DNA from: Acidobacteriaceae bacterium
GTDB lineage: Bacteria > Acidobacteriota > Terriglobia > Terriglobales > Acidobacteriaceae
DNA: 34,223 nucleotides
NCBI GenBank assembly: GCA_030838305.1
Contig: JAUTWY010000475.1
Span: 1 to 34,223 of the forward strand
Direction of reading: 5' to 3'
In this document: one piece after another, positions 16,782 through 25,165 of the stretch
How positions within the stretch are numbered: the stretch's first letter is position 1
How the letters are laid out: each line of letters begins with the position of its first letter
Translations under genes and position numbers: made by a program
The notes under the pieces: generated by a model
What the model was told of the DNA's origin: nothing
What the model saw: only the letters and a program-made list of their open reading frames with translations
The model's database searches: none

Positions 16782-19109
16782 CTAAGGCGTAAACGTGGCT
16801 GTCACAAAGTCATGCGTGCCCACAATGACTGAGCAGGTAGTGTTTCCGGTGCACGCTCCGCTCCATCCCGCAAATGTCGAGCCCGTGGCCGGCGTGGCGG
16901 CGAGGGTCACGGCGGTTCCACTGGCATATACCCCAGTGCACTCGGTCGTGCAGCTACCGATTGCAGAATGGGGATTGCTGCTGACATTTCCGGAGCCCTT
17001 TACGATGACCGTCACTTCTGGCGGCTCATTCCATCCGACGGCGGGTGTCTGATCACAAGTTTCGCTCGTGTTCTGAGCGGGGAGCGTTGGGGGTGTGGCC
17101 CATGGCTTGTTCACGAAATCGAAGAATTCGTCCATGGGCGCCTGACTGCCGTCCCGGTTGGTCAACTGGTTGAGGCCGAAACGAGTTTCCACCAGTTTCA
17201 GCACTGCAGTTGTGTCACGCTGTGTGTGAGAAACAAAGTTCTTGAGCGAGAAAGGCGAGATTACGATCAGGGGAACGCGGAAGCCCGTCCAGCCAAAGGT
17301 GCAAGTGCCTTGGCCAAGTATTTGGCCCGGGTTGTCACAGATGTCGCCAGGAAGTAAGTCGGTTGGGGAAAGCATGTCGCCGGGGGGAGTAGCTGGTTGC
17401 GGGGCGACGTGGTCGTAAAGGCCGCCGGCTTCGTCGTAGGTGAAAATCAGCGCGGAATCTGTCCAAACTGGGCTGTGCATAAAGGGCTTGATGATCGTGT
17501 TCTCCGTGTACGCAGCCCCAAACTGAACGTTGACCGGCGAGGCGTCGGCATCAGAGGGGTGCTCATCAAGGCCGGCACTGGAAGCCGGCTCGATCATCGC
17601 GAATTGCGGGAAAGTTGCGTCACTCTGCAGGTCAATTGCGAATTGCGAGATTGGGACGAAGTGCTGCCACAGTCCTGTAGACGCGTCCTGAATCTGTTTC
17701 TCGTAGACAAACTGGTTCATGTAGGAGGCGCCGGCAAGACACATGTCCTGAGCTTGTCCAGCCGCAGCGGTATTGCAGTTCACGCCGTTATAGGAAGTAT
17801 TGATAGGATTGACGTAGATCTTCCAACTGATGCTCGCGTCCTGAAGAGCCTCAAAAATCGTCTTCGCAGTGAACGCATTACTGTCGTTGTGGCCTCCGCC
17901 CGGGGGATAAGCGTATCCCTGGGAAGTGGCCGCGTAAATGTATGCACGATTGATCTGTGTGCGGTCCATCACAGGAGAGAACCAGCGGTCGGAAGTCCCG
18001 AAATTAGTGGCCAAGAAGTAATAGAAATTCAGATCCGCATCTTCGAAATAGCCCATGGCCCGAGCGCCATTAACATCCATGAAAGCATTCGATCGTGCGT
18101 CATAGGCAGCCGTGAAGACGAAGCCGTTCAGCGGAGGGTTTGGTTCTGCAGGCTGATCAGAAGGGTTGGCGTAATCCCAGTCGTTGTGAGCTTCGTTCCA
18201 GAAGGGACTCTGGTTTTCTTCGCAGACAGTGCCCTGTTTGCCCGAGGGCAACAATAGCGAGTGGAACGAAAACGACGTGATTAGATTGGTGGGGTCTGGG
18301 GTGCACCTGGTCCCATCGTTCGCAAGATTGCAGCCTGGGATACTCGGCGGAGGACCTTGCAATGGGGCTGTACCACTGGTCGGGTTGAACTGTGGCAAAC
18401 CGTCGAAAGACTGATCGGGGACGCCAGTGTTAGCCCAGTACTGGCGCATGAAACCGAAATAGTGATCGAGCGAGCGGTTTTCATCCGCGAAAAGGATAAT
18501 GTGGTTCAAGCTCTGCAGCGTTCCCGCTAAGCCAAACGTAGCAGTCACCGAAGTGGCAGTTGAACCCACCGTCACCACGCAAGGTCCCAGACCCGTACAC
18601 GCGCCTGACCAGGAGGAGAAAATGCTTCCGCTGGCCGGAGTTTCATTCAATGTCACTTGAGTAGTAGGTGGAAAACTTGCTGAGCAAGTGGTGGGACAAC
18701 TGATCCCCGCCGGGTTGCTCGTAACGCTTCCCGACCCCGACCCTGACACGGTTACTGTCAATCCCGAACCGGAATTGAACGTTGGCGTCACGGTTACCGC
18801 CGCAGTCATCGTCACGATGCATGTGCTCGTTCCCGTACAACCGCCGCTCCAGCCGCCGAAATAATAATTGCTGGCGGCAGTCGCGGTCAGCGTGACTTGC
18901 GTGTTCTGTGCGAAGCTGGCACTGCACGTGGAGGGACAATTAATTCCCGCCGGACTGCTGGTCACGGTTCCCGCACCCACGGCCGGGGCAGTCACCGTCA
19001 ATTGAAAGGAAGCAGGGGGTGGTGGCGAACCTGATGATGTTCCGCATCCGGCCAGGATCAGAGACCCGGCACCCAATAAGGCTAACCCTAAACAATGTCG
19101 ACGTTTCAT
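16782..19109 (-). CDS. Phospholipase C/acid phosphatase family lipoprotein with beta repeats
   Basis: A 775-aa exported lipoprotein with signal and lipobox LAGC (Cys22). The catalytic part is of the phosphoesterase family (PF04185 type), starting NHIILFADENRSLDHYFG, with later HPSDAD and FTYDEAGGLYDHV motifs and VPLIVISPF. Two repeats of about 75 aa precede it and a third ends the protein. Each repeat has the pattern G-G-x-V-x-S-x-P-x-x-I with CPxTC and FxxWSGxCTG, like the divergent InlB B-repeat-type domain. The Cys pairs suggest disulfides outside the cytoplasm. The substrate could be phospholipid or phosphate monoesters. ATG 19109 follows GGAG by 9 nt. Confidence 0.88.
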   Translation of the reverse strand: MKRRHCLGLALLGAGSLILAGCGTSSGSPPPPASFQLTVTAPAVGAGTVTSSPAGINCPSTCSASFAQNTQVTLTATAASNYYFGGWSGGCTGTSTCIVTMTAAVTVTPTFNSGSGLTVTVSGSGSGSVTSNPAGISCPTTCSASFPPTTQVTLNETPASGSIFSSWSGACTGLGPCVVTVGSTATSVTATFGLAGTLQSLNHIILFADENRSLDHYFGFMRQYWANTGVPDQSFDGLPQFNPTSGTAPLQGPPPSIPGCNLANDGTRCTPDPTNLITSFSFHSLLLPSGKQGTVCEENQSPFWNEAHNDWDYANPSDQPAEPNPPLNGFVFTAAYDARSNAFMDVNGARAMGYFEDADLNFYYFLATNFGTSDRWFSPVMDRTQINRAYIYAATSQGYAYPPGGGHNDSNAFTAKTIFEALQDASISWKIYVNPINTSYNGVNCNTAAAGQAQDMCLAGASYMNQFVYEKQIQDASTGLWQHFVPISQFAIDLQSDATFPQFAMIEPASSAGLDEHPSDADASPVNVQFGAAYTENTIIKPFMHSPVWTDSALIFTYDEAGGLYDHVAPQPATPPGDMLSPTDLLPGDICDNPGQILGQGTCTFGWTGFRVPLIVISPFSLKNFVSHTQRDTTAVLKLVETRFGLNQLTNRDGSQAPMDEFFDFVNKPWATPPTLPAQNTSETCDQTPAVGWNEPPEVTVIVKGSGNVSSNPHSAIGSCTTECTGVYASGTAVTLAATPATGSTFAGWSGACTGNTTCSVIVGTHDFVTATFTP

Positions 19110-19376
19110 GGCGCACTGCTCCTACAAACTGAGACATTGGATGAGAAGCGCCACAAGGCGGTTGGTTCCAGTCGTCGACCGGGACCTCCGCTGCCAGCCG
19201 CGTACTGGGCTTTGAGTATCGCTCCTAATGTGTATAAGTGCGCTGTCTACGGTGGGTTCCCCTTCAGCGCTTCGCGAATAATGCATAATGTCCACACCAA
19301 CGGCTGTGAAGCGTAGGACGATTTGCTTGGTGCCCTCAGGGAGTCTTACGAGCACCTGGAGGGCAGAAAGAGCGGC

Positions 19377-19625
19377 GTGAATAGTCTCAGTGCATTCGGA
19401 CTTGTCGCGGTAACCGCGATGCTGGTGTGCTACGCATTCGAAAACCGTAGCCCATGGTTTGTACTGGGTTTTGCCGTTGCCTGTCTGCTGGGCTCGATCT
19501 ACGGTTTCCTTCAGGGCGCGTGGCCCTTTGGCCTGGTCGAAGGGATTTGGTCGATTGTGGCAACACGCAAGTGGTGGATTGTTCGACAGAGTAACCGAAT
19601 GCCTCGAGATTCGGTCGTGCGTTAG
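19377..19625 (+). CDS. Small membrane protein of unknown function
   Basis: An 82-aa protein from GTG 19377, with two hydrophobic helices: LSAFGLVAVTAMLVCYAF and WFVLGFAVACLLGSIYGF. A Trp-rich end follows (GAWPFGLVEGIWSIVATRKWWIV). I recognise the general look of small conserved bacterial membrane proteins but no named family. The track start (TTG 19323) adds 18 polar residues. GTG 19377 is favoured because the conserved-looking part begins there, although its GGAGGG is 13 nt away. Confidence 0.6.
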   Translation: MNSLSAFGLVAVTAMLVCYAFENRSPWFVLGFAVACLLGSIYGFLQGAWPFGLVEGIWSIVATRKWWIVRQSNRMPRDSVVR

Positions 19626-19679
19626 GAGGAATGCTCACACAATCTCACCTAACATTCCCGCCTGTGGCATGATGGTTGC

Positions 19680-19883
19680 GTGGAAAAGCCTGAACTAATC
19701 CTGGAATCCAAGCCTGAACATCACTTCTTGCGTTCGCGGTGCTCTCTTTGCCCGCGAGTACGATTTAATCTCATAGGCAATGGTCTTCCGGAAAAGGCGC
19801 TCCTGCGCCAGATGTTTGACGTTCATGTTCGGGAGGTTCACATGCGTGAGGGAAGCCAGCCAAACAAAGAAGTTGAGAAATGA
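19680..19883 (+). CDS. Small CxxC protein, possible zinc-binding
   Basis: A 67-aa protein starting at GTG. It has one CSLC pair near residue 21, a His-rich segment (FDVHVREVHMREG) and a charged C-terminus. CxxC plus two His could bind one zinc ion. I do not recognise a named family. The ribosome binding site is unclear and the gap from the upstream small membrane gene is 54 nt. It may be real because the motif spacing is orderly. A minus-strand ORF over the same bases (19695..19985) looks less protein-like. Confidence 0.5.
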   Translation: MEKPELILESKPEHHFLRSRCSLCPRVRFNLIGNGLPEKALLRQMFDVHVREVHMREGSQPNKEVEK

Positions 19884-20109
19884 GCTTTGGCAGAGGAAAC
19901 GTCCGAGGCGTGCAATAGTACCAATGCACTGAAGGTGCCAAGGGTGCCGTCGCAAAGTACCGAACCACCTGCCCGCCAAAGCCACCCGCGCGGTCCAAAA
20001 GAAGCTAGGAAAGCGCTATCAGGCCACTACCGGCTTCTGAAACCTTGCTAAAAGCAGCGCACGGCGATAGGCTTGTGCGTCCATTGCTATGGGACCGAGG
20101 AGTGATCTT

Positions 20110-20460
20110 ATGCAACTAAAACTGGCAACGCGAACGAAGGATGGAATTCTCGTCGTGGATTGCAATGGCCGGATTGTGTTTGGCGAAGAATCCTCGCTGC
20201 TGCGCGATACGGTGAAGAAAGCCGTGACGGAGAATAATCGAATCGTGCTCAATCTCGGCGAAGTCAACTACATCGATTCCGGCGGACTGGGCACTCTCGT
20301 AGCTCTGCGTACCTCCGCGCAAAACGCCGGCGGTACGATCAAGCTGGCGAGTTTGACCAAGCGCGTCGGCGATTTGCTGCAAGTTACCAAGCTGCTCACA
20401 GTTTTTGACGTATACAACTCAGAGGCGGACGCGGTTGATTCCTTCCGCAAGGCGGCCTAG
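20110..20460 (+). CDS. STAS domain anti-sigma factor antagonist
   Basis: A 116-aa single STAS domain. The signature strand-loop NYIDSGGLGTLVAL includes Ser57 in the DSGGLG context, the site phosphorylated by anti-sigma kinases in SpoIIAA/RsbV proteins. It probably takes part in a partner-switching cascade controlling an alternative sigma factor or another target. No kinase (RsbW) or phosphatase (RsbU) gene is adjacent in this window, so the partners must lie elsewhere. ATG 20110 has GAGGAG about 8 nt upstream. The longer track start is not supported by a ribosome binding site. Confidence 0.9.
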   Translation: MQLKLATRTKDGILVVDCNGRIVFGEESSLLRDTVKKAVTENNRIVLNLGEVNYIDSGGLGTLVALRTSAQNAGGTIKLASLTKRVGDLLQVTKLLTVFDVYNSEADAVDSFRKAA

Positions 20461-20550
20461 CCCGCTGGCTGGCCTGATGGATCGCCGCACGTGGCTGGGG
20501 CTTGGCACCGTGTTCCATAAGTTCCAGTAGGTACCGCGGGCTCTCTACGA

Positions 20551-21474
20551 ATGCTTCAACGCATCGTCTTCCTTCTCTGCCTGCTGGTGAGTGCCAGCGG
20601 CTTCGTGTCGCCGCCCGTCGCTCTGGCGATTGGACTGGTGTTTGGTCTGGCGCTTCCACATCCCTTCAGCCGCGCTTCGAGAAAGCTTTCCAAATTCCTG
20701 CTGCAAGCCTCGGTCGTAGGACTCGGCTTTGGAATGAACCTCCATCAGGTGGTTCATGCAGGTCGAAGCGGTTTCGTTTACACCATGCTGGGCATCAGCT
20801 TCGCGTTGCTCGCCGGCATGGGACTGGGCGCGCTGCTGAGTGTGCCGCGAGTTCCAGCATTTCTCATCTCGACTGGCACAGCGATCTGTGGCGGCAGCGC
20901 TATCGCGGCCGTCGGTCCCATCACGCAGGCCAGCGATGAAGAGATGGCCGTAGCGCTGGGCACTGTCTTCGTCCTGAATTCTGCGGCCTTGCTCATTTTC
21001 CCCATCATCGGCTCCGCGTTAAAACTGACCCAAATGCAGTTTGGACTTTGGGCCGCCCTGGCCATTCATGACACCAGTTCCGTAGTGGGTGCAGCGGCGA
21101 AGTATGGAGCGGAAGCGCTGGCGATTGCGACGACGGTGAAACTGGCGCGAGCGTTGTGGATCGCTCCCGTCTCGCTCGCAACCGCGATGGTGCGCGGCGC
21201 GAAAGCAAAAATTCAATGGCCGTGGTTCATCGCACTGTTCTGCCTGGCCGCGGTATGCAACACGTACCTGCCAACGGGAGCTAACGCTTACGCCTTGGCG
21301 GTGAAGCTCGCGAAGATTGGATTGACCGTGACACTTTTCTTGATCGGCAGCGGTATTTCGGTGGCCACGATAAAACGCGTCGGTCATCGCCCGCTGCTGC
21401 TGGGAATCATCTTATGGCTGTTGGTTTCGGTGGTATCGCTCTCGCTGATCCGCATCGGATGGATTACGCTATGA
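20551..21474 (+). CDS. YeiH/UPF0324 family putative sulfate or anion exporter
   Basis: A 307-aa integral membrane protein with about 9-10 hydrophobic helices. Family landmarks are LLQASVVGLGFGMNL, STGTAICGGSAIAAVGP, AVALGTVFVLNSAAL and AIHDTSSVVGAAAKYG, all typical of UPF0324 (PF03601). Members are annotated as sulfate exporters, mostly by analogy. The substrate here is not determinable. It starts 90 nt after the STAS gene, and its TGA overlaps the ATG of the ATL gene by 4 nt (ATGA), so the two are translationally coupled. Confidence 0.88.
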   Translation: MLQRIVFLLCLLVSASGFVSPPVALAIGLVFGLALPHPFSRASRKLSKFLLQASVVGLGFGMNLHQVVHAGRSGFVYTMLGISFALLAGMGLGALLSVPRVPAFLISTGTAICGGSAIAAVGPITQASDEEMAVALGTVFVLNSAALLIFPIIGSALKLTQMQFGLWAALAIHDTSSVVGAAAKYGAEALAIATTVKLARALWIAPVSLATAMVRGAKAKIQWPWFIALFCLAAVCNTYLPTGANAYALAVKLAKIGLTVTLFLIGSGISVATIKRVGHRPLLLGIILWLLVSVVSLSLIRIGWITL

Positions 21475-21884
21475 CAAAAGGAAGCAACAAGAAAGGAAGC
21501 AAGATCAAGCGCAAGCGCGGATCAAAAAGCCGCGCCCCCAAGTCTTCTCCCGACAACTCCTCGCAGATCCGGATCCGCATCGAGTCCGCTATTCGCAGCA
21601 TTCCGCACGGTAAGGTGTCTACGTACGGAGCGATTGCTCGAGCTGCGGGCCTTTCAGGAATGGCGCGCCAAGTGGCGCAAGTGTTGCATCGTGCATTTGG
21701 ATTGCCCTGGCAGCGCGTCTTAGGCGCAGGCGGAGAAATCAAACTGCGCGGCGATTCCGCCATCGAACAACGCTTGCGCCTGGAAGCCGAAGGCGTGCGC
21801 TTCCGTGGCCGAAAAGTGGATATGAAACAGTCTGAGCATAAGTTTCCAGGCTCCGGCGAGCGCAAGAAAGTTGCCAACGACTAA
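21471..21884 (+). CDS. Alkyltransferase-like protein (ATL) with PWQR in place of PCHR
   Basis: A 137-aa protein of the O6-alkylguanine-DNA alkyltransferase fold: basic N-terminal tail, IRSIPHGKVSTYGAIARAAG, then ARQVAQVLHRA, the recognition helix region. Active MGMT enzymes have PCHRV. Here the sequence is LPWQRVL, so the acceptor Cys is replaced by Trp and the next His by Gln. Such ATL proteins bind alkylated guanine, flip it out and direct nucleotide excision repair without transferring the alkyl group. ATL function is established for family members with Trp at this site. It is inferred here. It overlaps the YeiH-type gene by 4 nt. Confidence 0.88.
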   Translation: MTKGSNKKGSKIKRKRGSKSRAPKSSPDNSSQIRIRIESAIRSIPHGKVSTYGAIARAAGLSGMARQVAQVLHRAFGLPWQRVLGAGGEIKLRGDSAIEQRLRLEAEGVRFRGRKVDMKQSEHKFPGSGERKKVAND

Positions 21885-21897
21885 CGACCAACAACAA

Positions 21898-22299
21898 CTA
21901 ACGACCGCCCTTAAACCGCTCGTCAATTTCCACCTGATATCCCGTGACCATCTTGTTAGTTTCGTTCGCCATGCCGACCACGGCCATCAATTCCTTGAAC
22001 ATGGCATCGGTCATCCCTTTCTTTTGCGCCGAGACTGTGTGCGATGCGATGCAGTAATGGCACTGATTGGTCACGCTCACCGCAACGTAAATCATCTCCT
22101 TGGTCAGCGGATCGAGTGCGCCCGGAGCCATGATCTGTTTGATGTCTTCCCACGTGCGCTTCAGGGTTGCGGGATCGTGCGCAATCGCCTTCCAGAAATT
22201 ATTGACCCAGTCAGTCTTGCGCGTGGCCATGATGTCGTCGTAAACCGCGCGCACTTCCGGGCTGGCGTCTTTATACTCAATGAGTCCAAGGGTTGCCAT
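21898..22299 (-). CDS. Carboxymuconolactone decarboxylase/AhpD-like family protein
   Basis: A 133-aa all-helical protein. The CxxC motif in TNQCHYCIASHTVSA, followed by His three residues after the second Cys, is the AhpD-type redox/catalytic site. This suggests a peroxidase-like or thiol-dependent role and not true carboxymuconolactone decarboxylation. ATG 22299 has GGAGA 6 nt upstream, and the track's longer start is less likely. It converges with the ATL gene. Both stop codons lie in copies of the short direct repeat ACTAACGACC. Confidence 0.88.
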   Translation of the reverse strand: MATLGLIEYKDASPEVRAVYDDIMATRKTDWVNNFWKAIAHDPATLKRTWEDIKQIMAPGALDPLTKEMIYVAVSVTNQCHYCIASHTVSAQKKGMTDAMFKELMAVVGMANETNKMVTGYQVEIDERFKGGR

Positions 22300-22326
22300 G
22301 AATTCTCCATGTAAGTAAATCAATCC

Positions 22327-22398
22327 ACCACAGAGTCACAGAGACACGGAGAAAGCAACCCAAGAACGGTTTTCTCTGTGTCTCTGTGACTCTGTGGT
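22327..22398. repeat. Near-perfect 30-bp inverted repeat (long hairpin)
   Basis: The left arm 22327-22356 pairs with 22369-22398. The outer 21 bp are perfect, and the remainder pairs except for two G-U pairs, with a 12-nt loop. The arms are built from CACAGAGTCACAGAGACAC-type low-complexity sequence. It lies between hemQ and the AhpD-like gene, 24 nt from hemQ's stop. It could end or process the hemQ transcript, or be a mobile palindromic repeat. Confidence 0.8.
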
Positions 22399-22422
22399 AA
22401 AAAGGTTGCGCGTCACACGCAG

Positions 22423-23313
22423 CTACTTCGGTAGCTCTCCGCCTAGTAATTTCTCCAACCCCGCTGCGGGACAGCGTACTCCCACGTAGAACTGCCCGAA
22501 CAGCGCATACACCGCGCTGACGTGGTCGAAGCGCATTTCGTAAATCAATTTCTTGAAGACCAGCGGATCGTCGGCGAACAGGTCAACGCCCCACTCCCAA
22601 TCGTCGAAGCCAATCGAGCCGGTGATTATTTGCTTCACCTCGCCTGCATAGCGGCGGCCAACCAGGCCATGATCACTCATCTGGCGCGCGCGCTCCTCGA
22701 TGGGCAGCGTGTACCAGTTCTTGTCCTCGCCGCGTTTCCTGTCCATGGGATAGAAACAGATGTAGCGATTCGGGGGAATCTCTGGAAACAGGCGCGGACG
22801 CATCGCCTCGCGATGTCGGTCGAGCTTGCATTCAATCTCGGCCTTCCACTGATCGGAGTGGGTCTGAATGCCCTGGTCGGCCAGCTCTTTGTAGATCTTG
22901 AGCGTCGAGTCATAGAGCCCCAACTCGATGATGGAAAGATAAGACGAAGTGGGCTCGAAATAGTCGCTGAGCCGGAGCCCGGCTAGCTTCAGTTCTGCCT
23001 GGTTGAGGTCGGCAAACGATTTGCGGAAGTGCACCACCATCAGATCGCCCTTGTGGCCTATCAACGAGAACAGCGCGGATTGCCCTTCGCCATTCTTTTC
23101 CATCTGGCCTAAAACGTCTGCGGCTTCCTGCGCGATCTCTTTTCGTGCCGCGTCGGGTAACGTTCGCCATGCCGTCCGCCGAAAACGCATCATCTGGTGC
23201 AGCACGCTGTAACCTTCGGTGGTGAGCGGTACTGCGGGTACTTCGGTGGAGGCAGGCTGCGGACGGACGGGAGGAGCGGTCGTTGTCATTGGCTTCTCGG
23301 AATGTGTGCTCAT
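22423..23313 (-). CDS. hemQ: HemQ, coproheme decarboxylase (chlorite dismutase fold)
   Basis: Last step of the coproporphyrin-dependent haem pathway: oxidative decarboxylation of two coproheme propionates to give haem b. The 296-aa protein has the ferredoxin-like repeats of the Cld family. Visible landmarks are YICFYPMDRKRGEDKNWYTL with the catalytic-Tyr region, MSDHGLVGRRYAG with the proximal His, and GSIGFDDWEWGVDLFADDP. The distal residue equivalent to the Cld Arg cannot be assigned with confidence. An unusual Pro/Thr-rich N-terminal tail of about 30 residues precedes the domain. ATG 23313 is chosen. ATG 23328 or TTG 23337 are alternatives without a clear ribosome binding site. Confidence 0.9.
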   Translation of the reverse strand: MSTHSEKPMTTTAPPVRPQPASTEVPAVPLTTEGYSVLHQMMRFRRTAWRTLPDAARKEIAQEAADVLGQMEKNGEGQSALFSLIGHKGDLMVVHFRKSFADLNQAELKLAGLRLSDYFEPTSSYLSIIELGLYDSTLKIYKELADQGIQTHSDQWKAEIECKLDRHREAMRPRLFPEIPPNRYICFYPMDRKRGEDKNWYTLPIEERARQMSDHGLVGRRYAGEVKQIITGSIGFDDWEWGVDLFADDPLVFKKLIYEMRFDHVSAVYALFGQFYVGVRCPAAGLEKLLGGELPK

Positions 23314-23488
23314 GATTTCAGCATCCATTGTACGCAAGAACCGCTGTAGCCATCGAGTTCAGCGATGCGATCGAGAGAAAAGATCCAGGAGTGCCTGCCA
23401 AATCTTGAAATCTTTAACACAGGCGGACACAAGGCAACACAGGGTAAATCCAAAATGCCGCCGCGACTTGAGACGTAGCCACAAGTTC

Positions 23489-25075
23489 CTACTTCGCCGC
23501 CGGCTTCAGCAGCAGATCTTGATAATCAAAGCTGAAATCCGCCAGCGGAGAAACGGCCGCCATGAGCGCGCTCTCAATGCTGCCGTCTGACTTCAGGGAG
23601 AAAGTAATGAATGCATCCTCGATGGTGCGGTTGCGCCAGTGCGCTTTGAACGTGTCGTATTGCCAGTGCTGCAAGTCGCCGACCATGGTCGGGGTGTGAT
23701 CGAAGGCGATCACGAGTCCGCTTTTTTCCATTCGAATCGTGATCGGCCCATACCACGCATCGTTGTATGTTGCGGCATATTTCTCGAGAGGCAGGGAAGG
23801 TTTGGAATCCGCCGCGCGAGCGCCCTCCGCCTTCTTCATCGTTTCCGCAGCCTCTTTTTCTTCCTGGTCTTTCACCGCCTTATATGCCGCGATCCAGTCG
23901 GTTGGCGGCAATCCGAAATAATGATCGAGCACATGATAAAGAATGGAGTCGAAGGCGCCCGTCTCTTCGGCATTGGTCAGCACCACAACAGCCAAATTTT
24001 CTTCCGGCACCAGCATCACCCGCGAAACGAAGCCCGCAACACCGCCAGTGTGTCCCACAAGCTTGCGGCCGTGATAGTCGCGCAGACCCCAGCCTAAAGC
24101 GTAGTCGGCGAAATTTACTTTCAGACCCGACAACGGCGGCGGAGGATTTCCAATCGGCAGTATGGTCTGCGGCGTCCACATCTCTTTCGATTGTTGCTCG
24201 CTGAACAGCCGGCCATCGCGGTCCACGAATTTTCCATCGTTGAGTTGCAATTGTACCCACTTCGCCATATCAGCGGCGCAGGAGTTAATTGCGCCCGCCG
24301 GTCCGGCGTTGTCGAGAGCTTCCAGAGGAATCACTTGCAGCGTTCCACTCACCCGCTCATGCGGCGAGGCGTAGTCATCGCCAGTCTTGAAGGCGGCGTT
24401 GCTGACATTGGAATTGTTCATGCCCAGCGGCCCGAAGATACGCTGGCGAATGTAGTCGTCCCAGGACACGCCGGTGACCGCGGGAATGATCTGTCCCGCC
24501 GTCATGTAAAGCAGGTTGTCGTAAGCGTAGTGGCTGCGGAAGCTCGACACCGGCTTCATGAACCGCAGCTTGTAAATAATTTCCTCGCGCGTGTAGGTCG
24601 AGTGCGGCCAGAACAGCAGATCGCCCTCGCCCAGTCCCATGCCGCTGCGATGCGTGAGCAGGTCGCGGACGGTCATCTCGTGCGAAACGTACGGGTCATA
24701 CATCACGAAGCCGGGGAGTCGCTGGTAGACCGGATCGTCCCAGGAGAGCTTGCCTGCATCCACCAATCCTGCCAATGCCGCGGTAGTAAAAGCTTTCGTG
24801 TTCGATCCAATGCCAAACATAGTGTGCTCGTCGACAGGCGCAGGATCGCCCAGCTTGCGCACGCCGTATCCTTTCGTAACCACGATTTTTCCGTCTTTCA
24901 CGATGGCTACGGCCATTCCCGGGACTTCGAACGTTTTCATGGAATTGGCAACGTAGGAATCCAGATCAGAGGGCACAGAGATAGGAGCCGGCGAAGCCGA
25001 TTGCCCCTGGAGACAGCCAGAAAGAAGTCCAAAACACGAAATTACGATAACCCTTCTTAAGCGCGCAGGCTGCAT
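23489..25075 (-). CDS. Serine hydrolase, class C beta-lactamase/PBP fold lipoprotein
   Basis: A 528-aa exported lipoprotein with lipobox LSGC (Cys21). The penicillin-binding fold motifs are all present: nucleophile SNTK (Ser91-Lys94), second motif YDN (185-187) and third motif GHTGGVAG. The C-terminal 150 residues form a separate beta-rich domain of the DUF3471 type, common in these proteins. They act as esterases or D-amino-peptide hydrolases on the outer side of the inner membrane. True beta-lactamase activity is unlikely to be the main role. ATG 25075 has GGAGA 8 nt upstream. Confidence 0.92.
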   Translation of the reverse strand: MQPARLRRVIVISCFGLLSGCLQGQSASPAPISVPSDLDSYVANSMKTFEVPGMAVAIVKDGKIVVTKGYGVRKLGDPAPVDEHTMFGIGSNTKAFTTAALAGLVDAGKLSWDDPVYQRLPGFVMYDPYVSHEMTVRDLLTHRSGMGLGEGDLLFWPHSTYTREEIIYKLRFMKPVSSFRSHYAYDNLLYMTAGQIIPAVTGVSWDDYIRQRIFGPLGMNNSNVSNAAFKTGDDYASPHERVSGTLQVIPLEALDNAGPAGAINSCAADMAKWVQLQLNDGKFVDRDGRLFSEQQSKEMWTPQTILPIGNPPPPLSGLKVNFADYALGWGLRDYHGRKLVGHTGGVAGFVSRVMLVPEENLAVVVLTNAEETGAFDSILYHVLDHYFGLPPTDWIAAYKAVKDQEEKEAAETMKKAEGARAADSKPSLPLEKYAATYNDAWYGPITIRMEKSGLVIAFDHTPTMVGDLQHWQYDTFKAHWRNRTIEDAFITFSLKSDGSIESALMAAVSPLADFSFDYQDLLLKPAAK

Positions 25076-25165
25076 GATTGATCTCCGAAAATGTTCTGTC
25101 GAGTGTCGCCGATGATGAGGTTACGACGCGGAGATTAGAACACAGACGAGAGGAATTCCGCGAGT

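Noticed and set aside
15975-16832. 285-aa plus-strand ORF
   Set aside because: Lies antisense to dnaX, which has full clamp-loader motifs; the ORF has no recognisable domain.
17397-18257. 286-aa plus-strand ORF
   Set aside because: Antisense to the phosphoesterase catalytic domain; a Val/Arg-rich mirror translation.
24191-25060. 289-aa plus-strand ORF
   Set aside because: Antisense to the serine hydrolase, whose SNTK, YDN and HTG motifs are clear.
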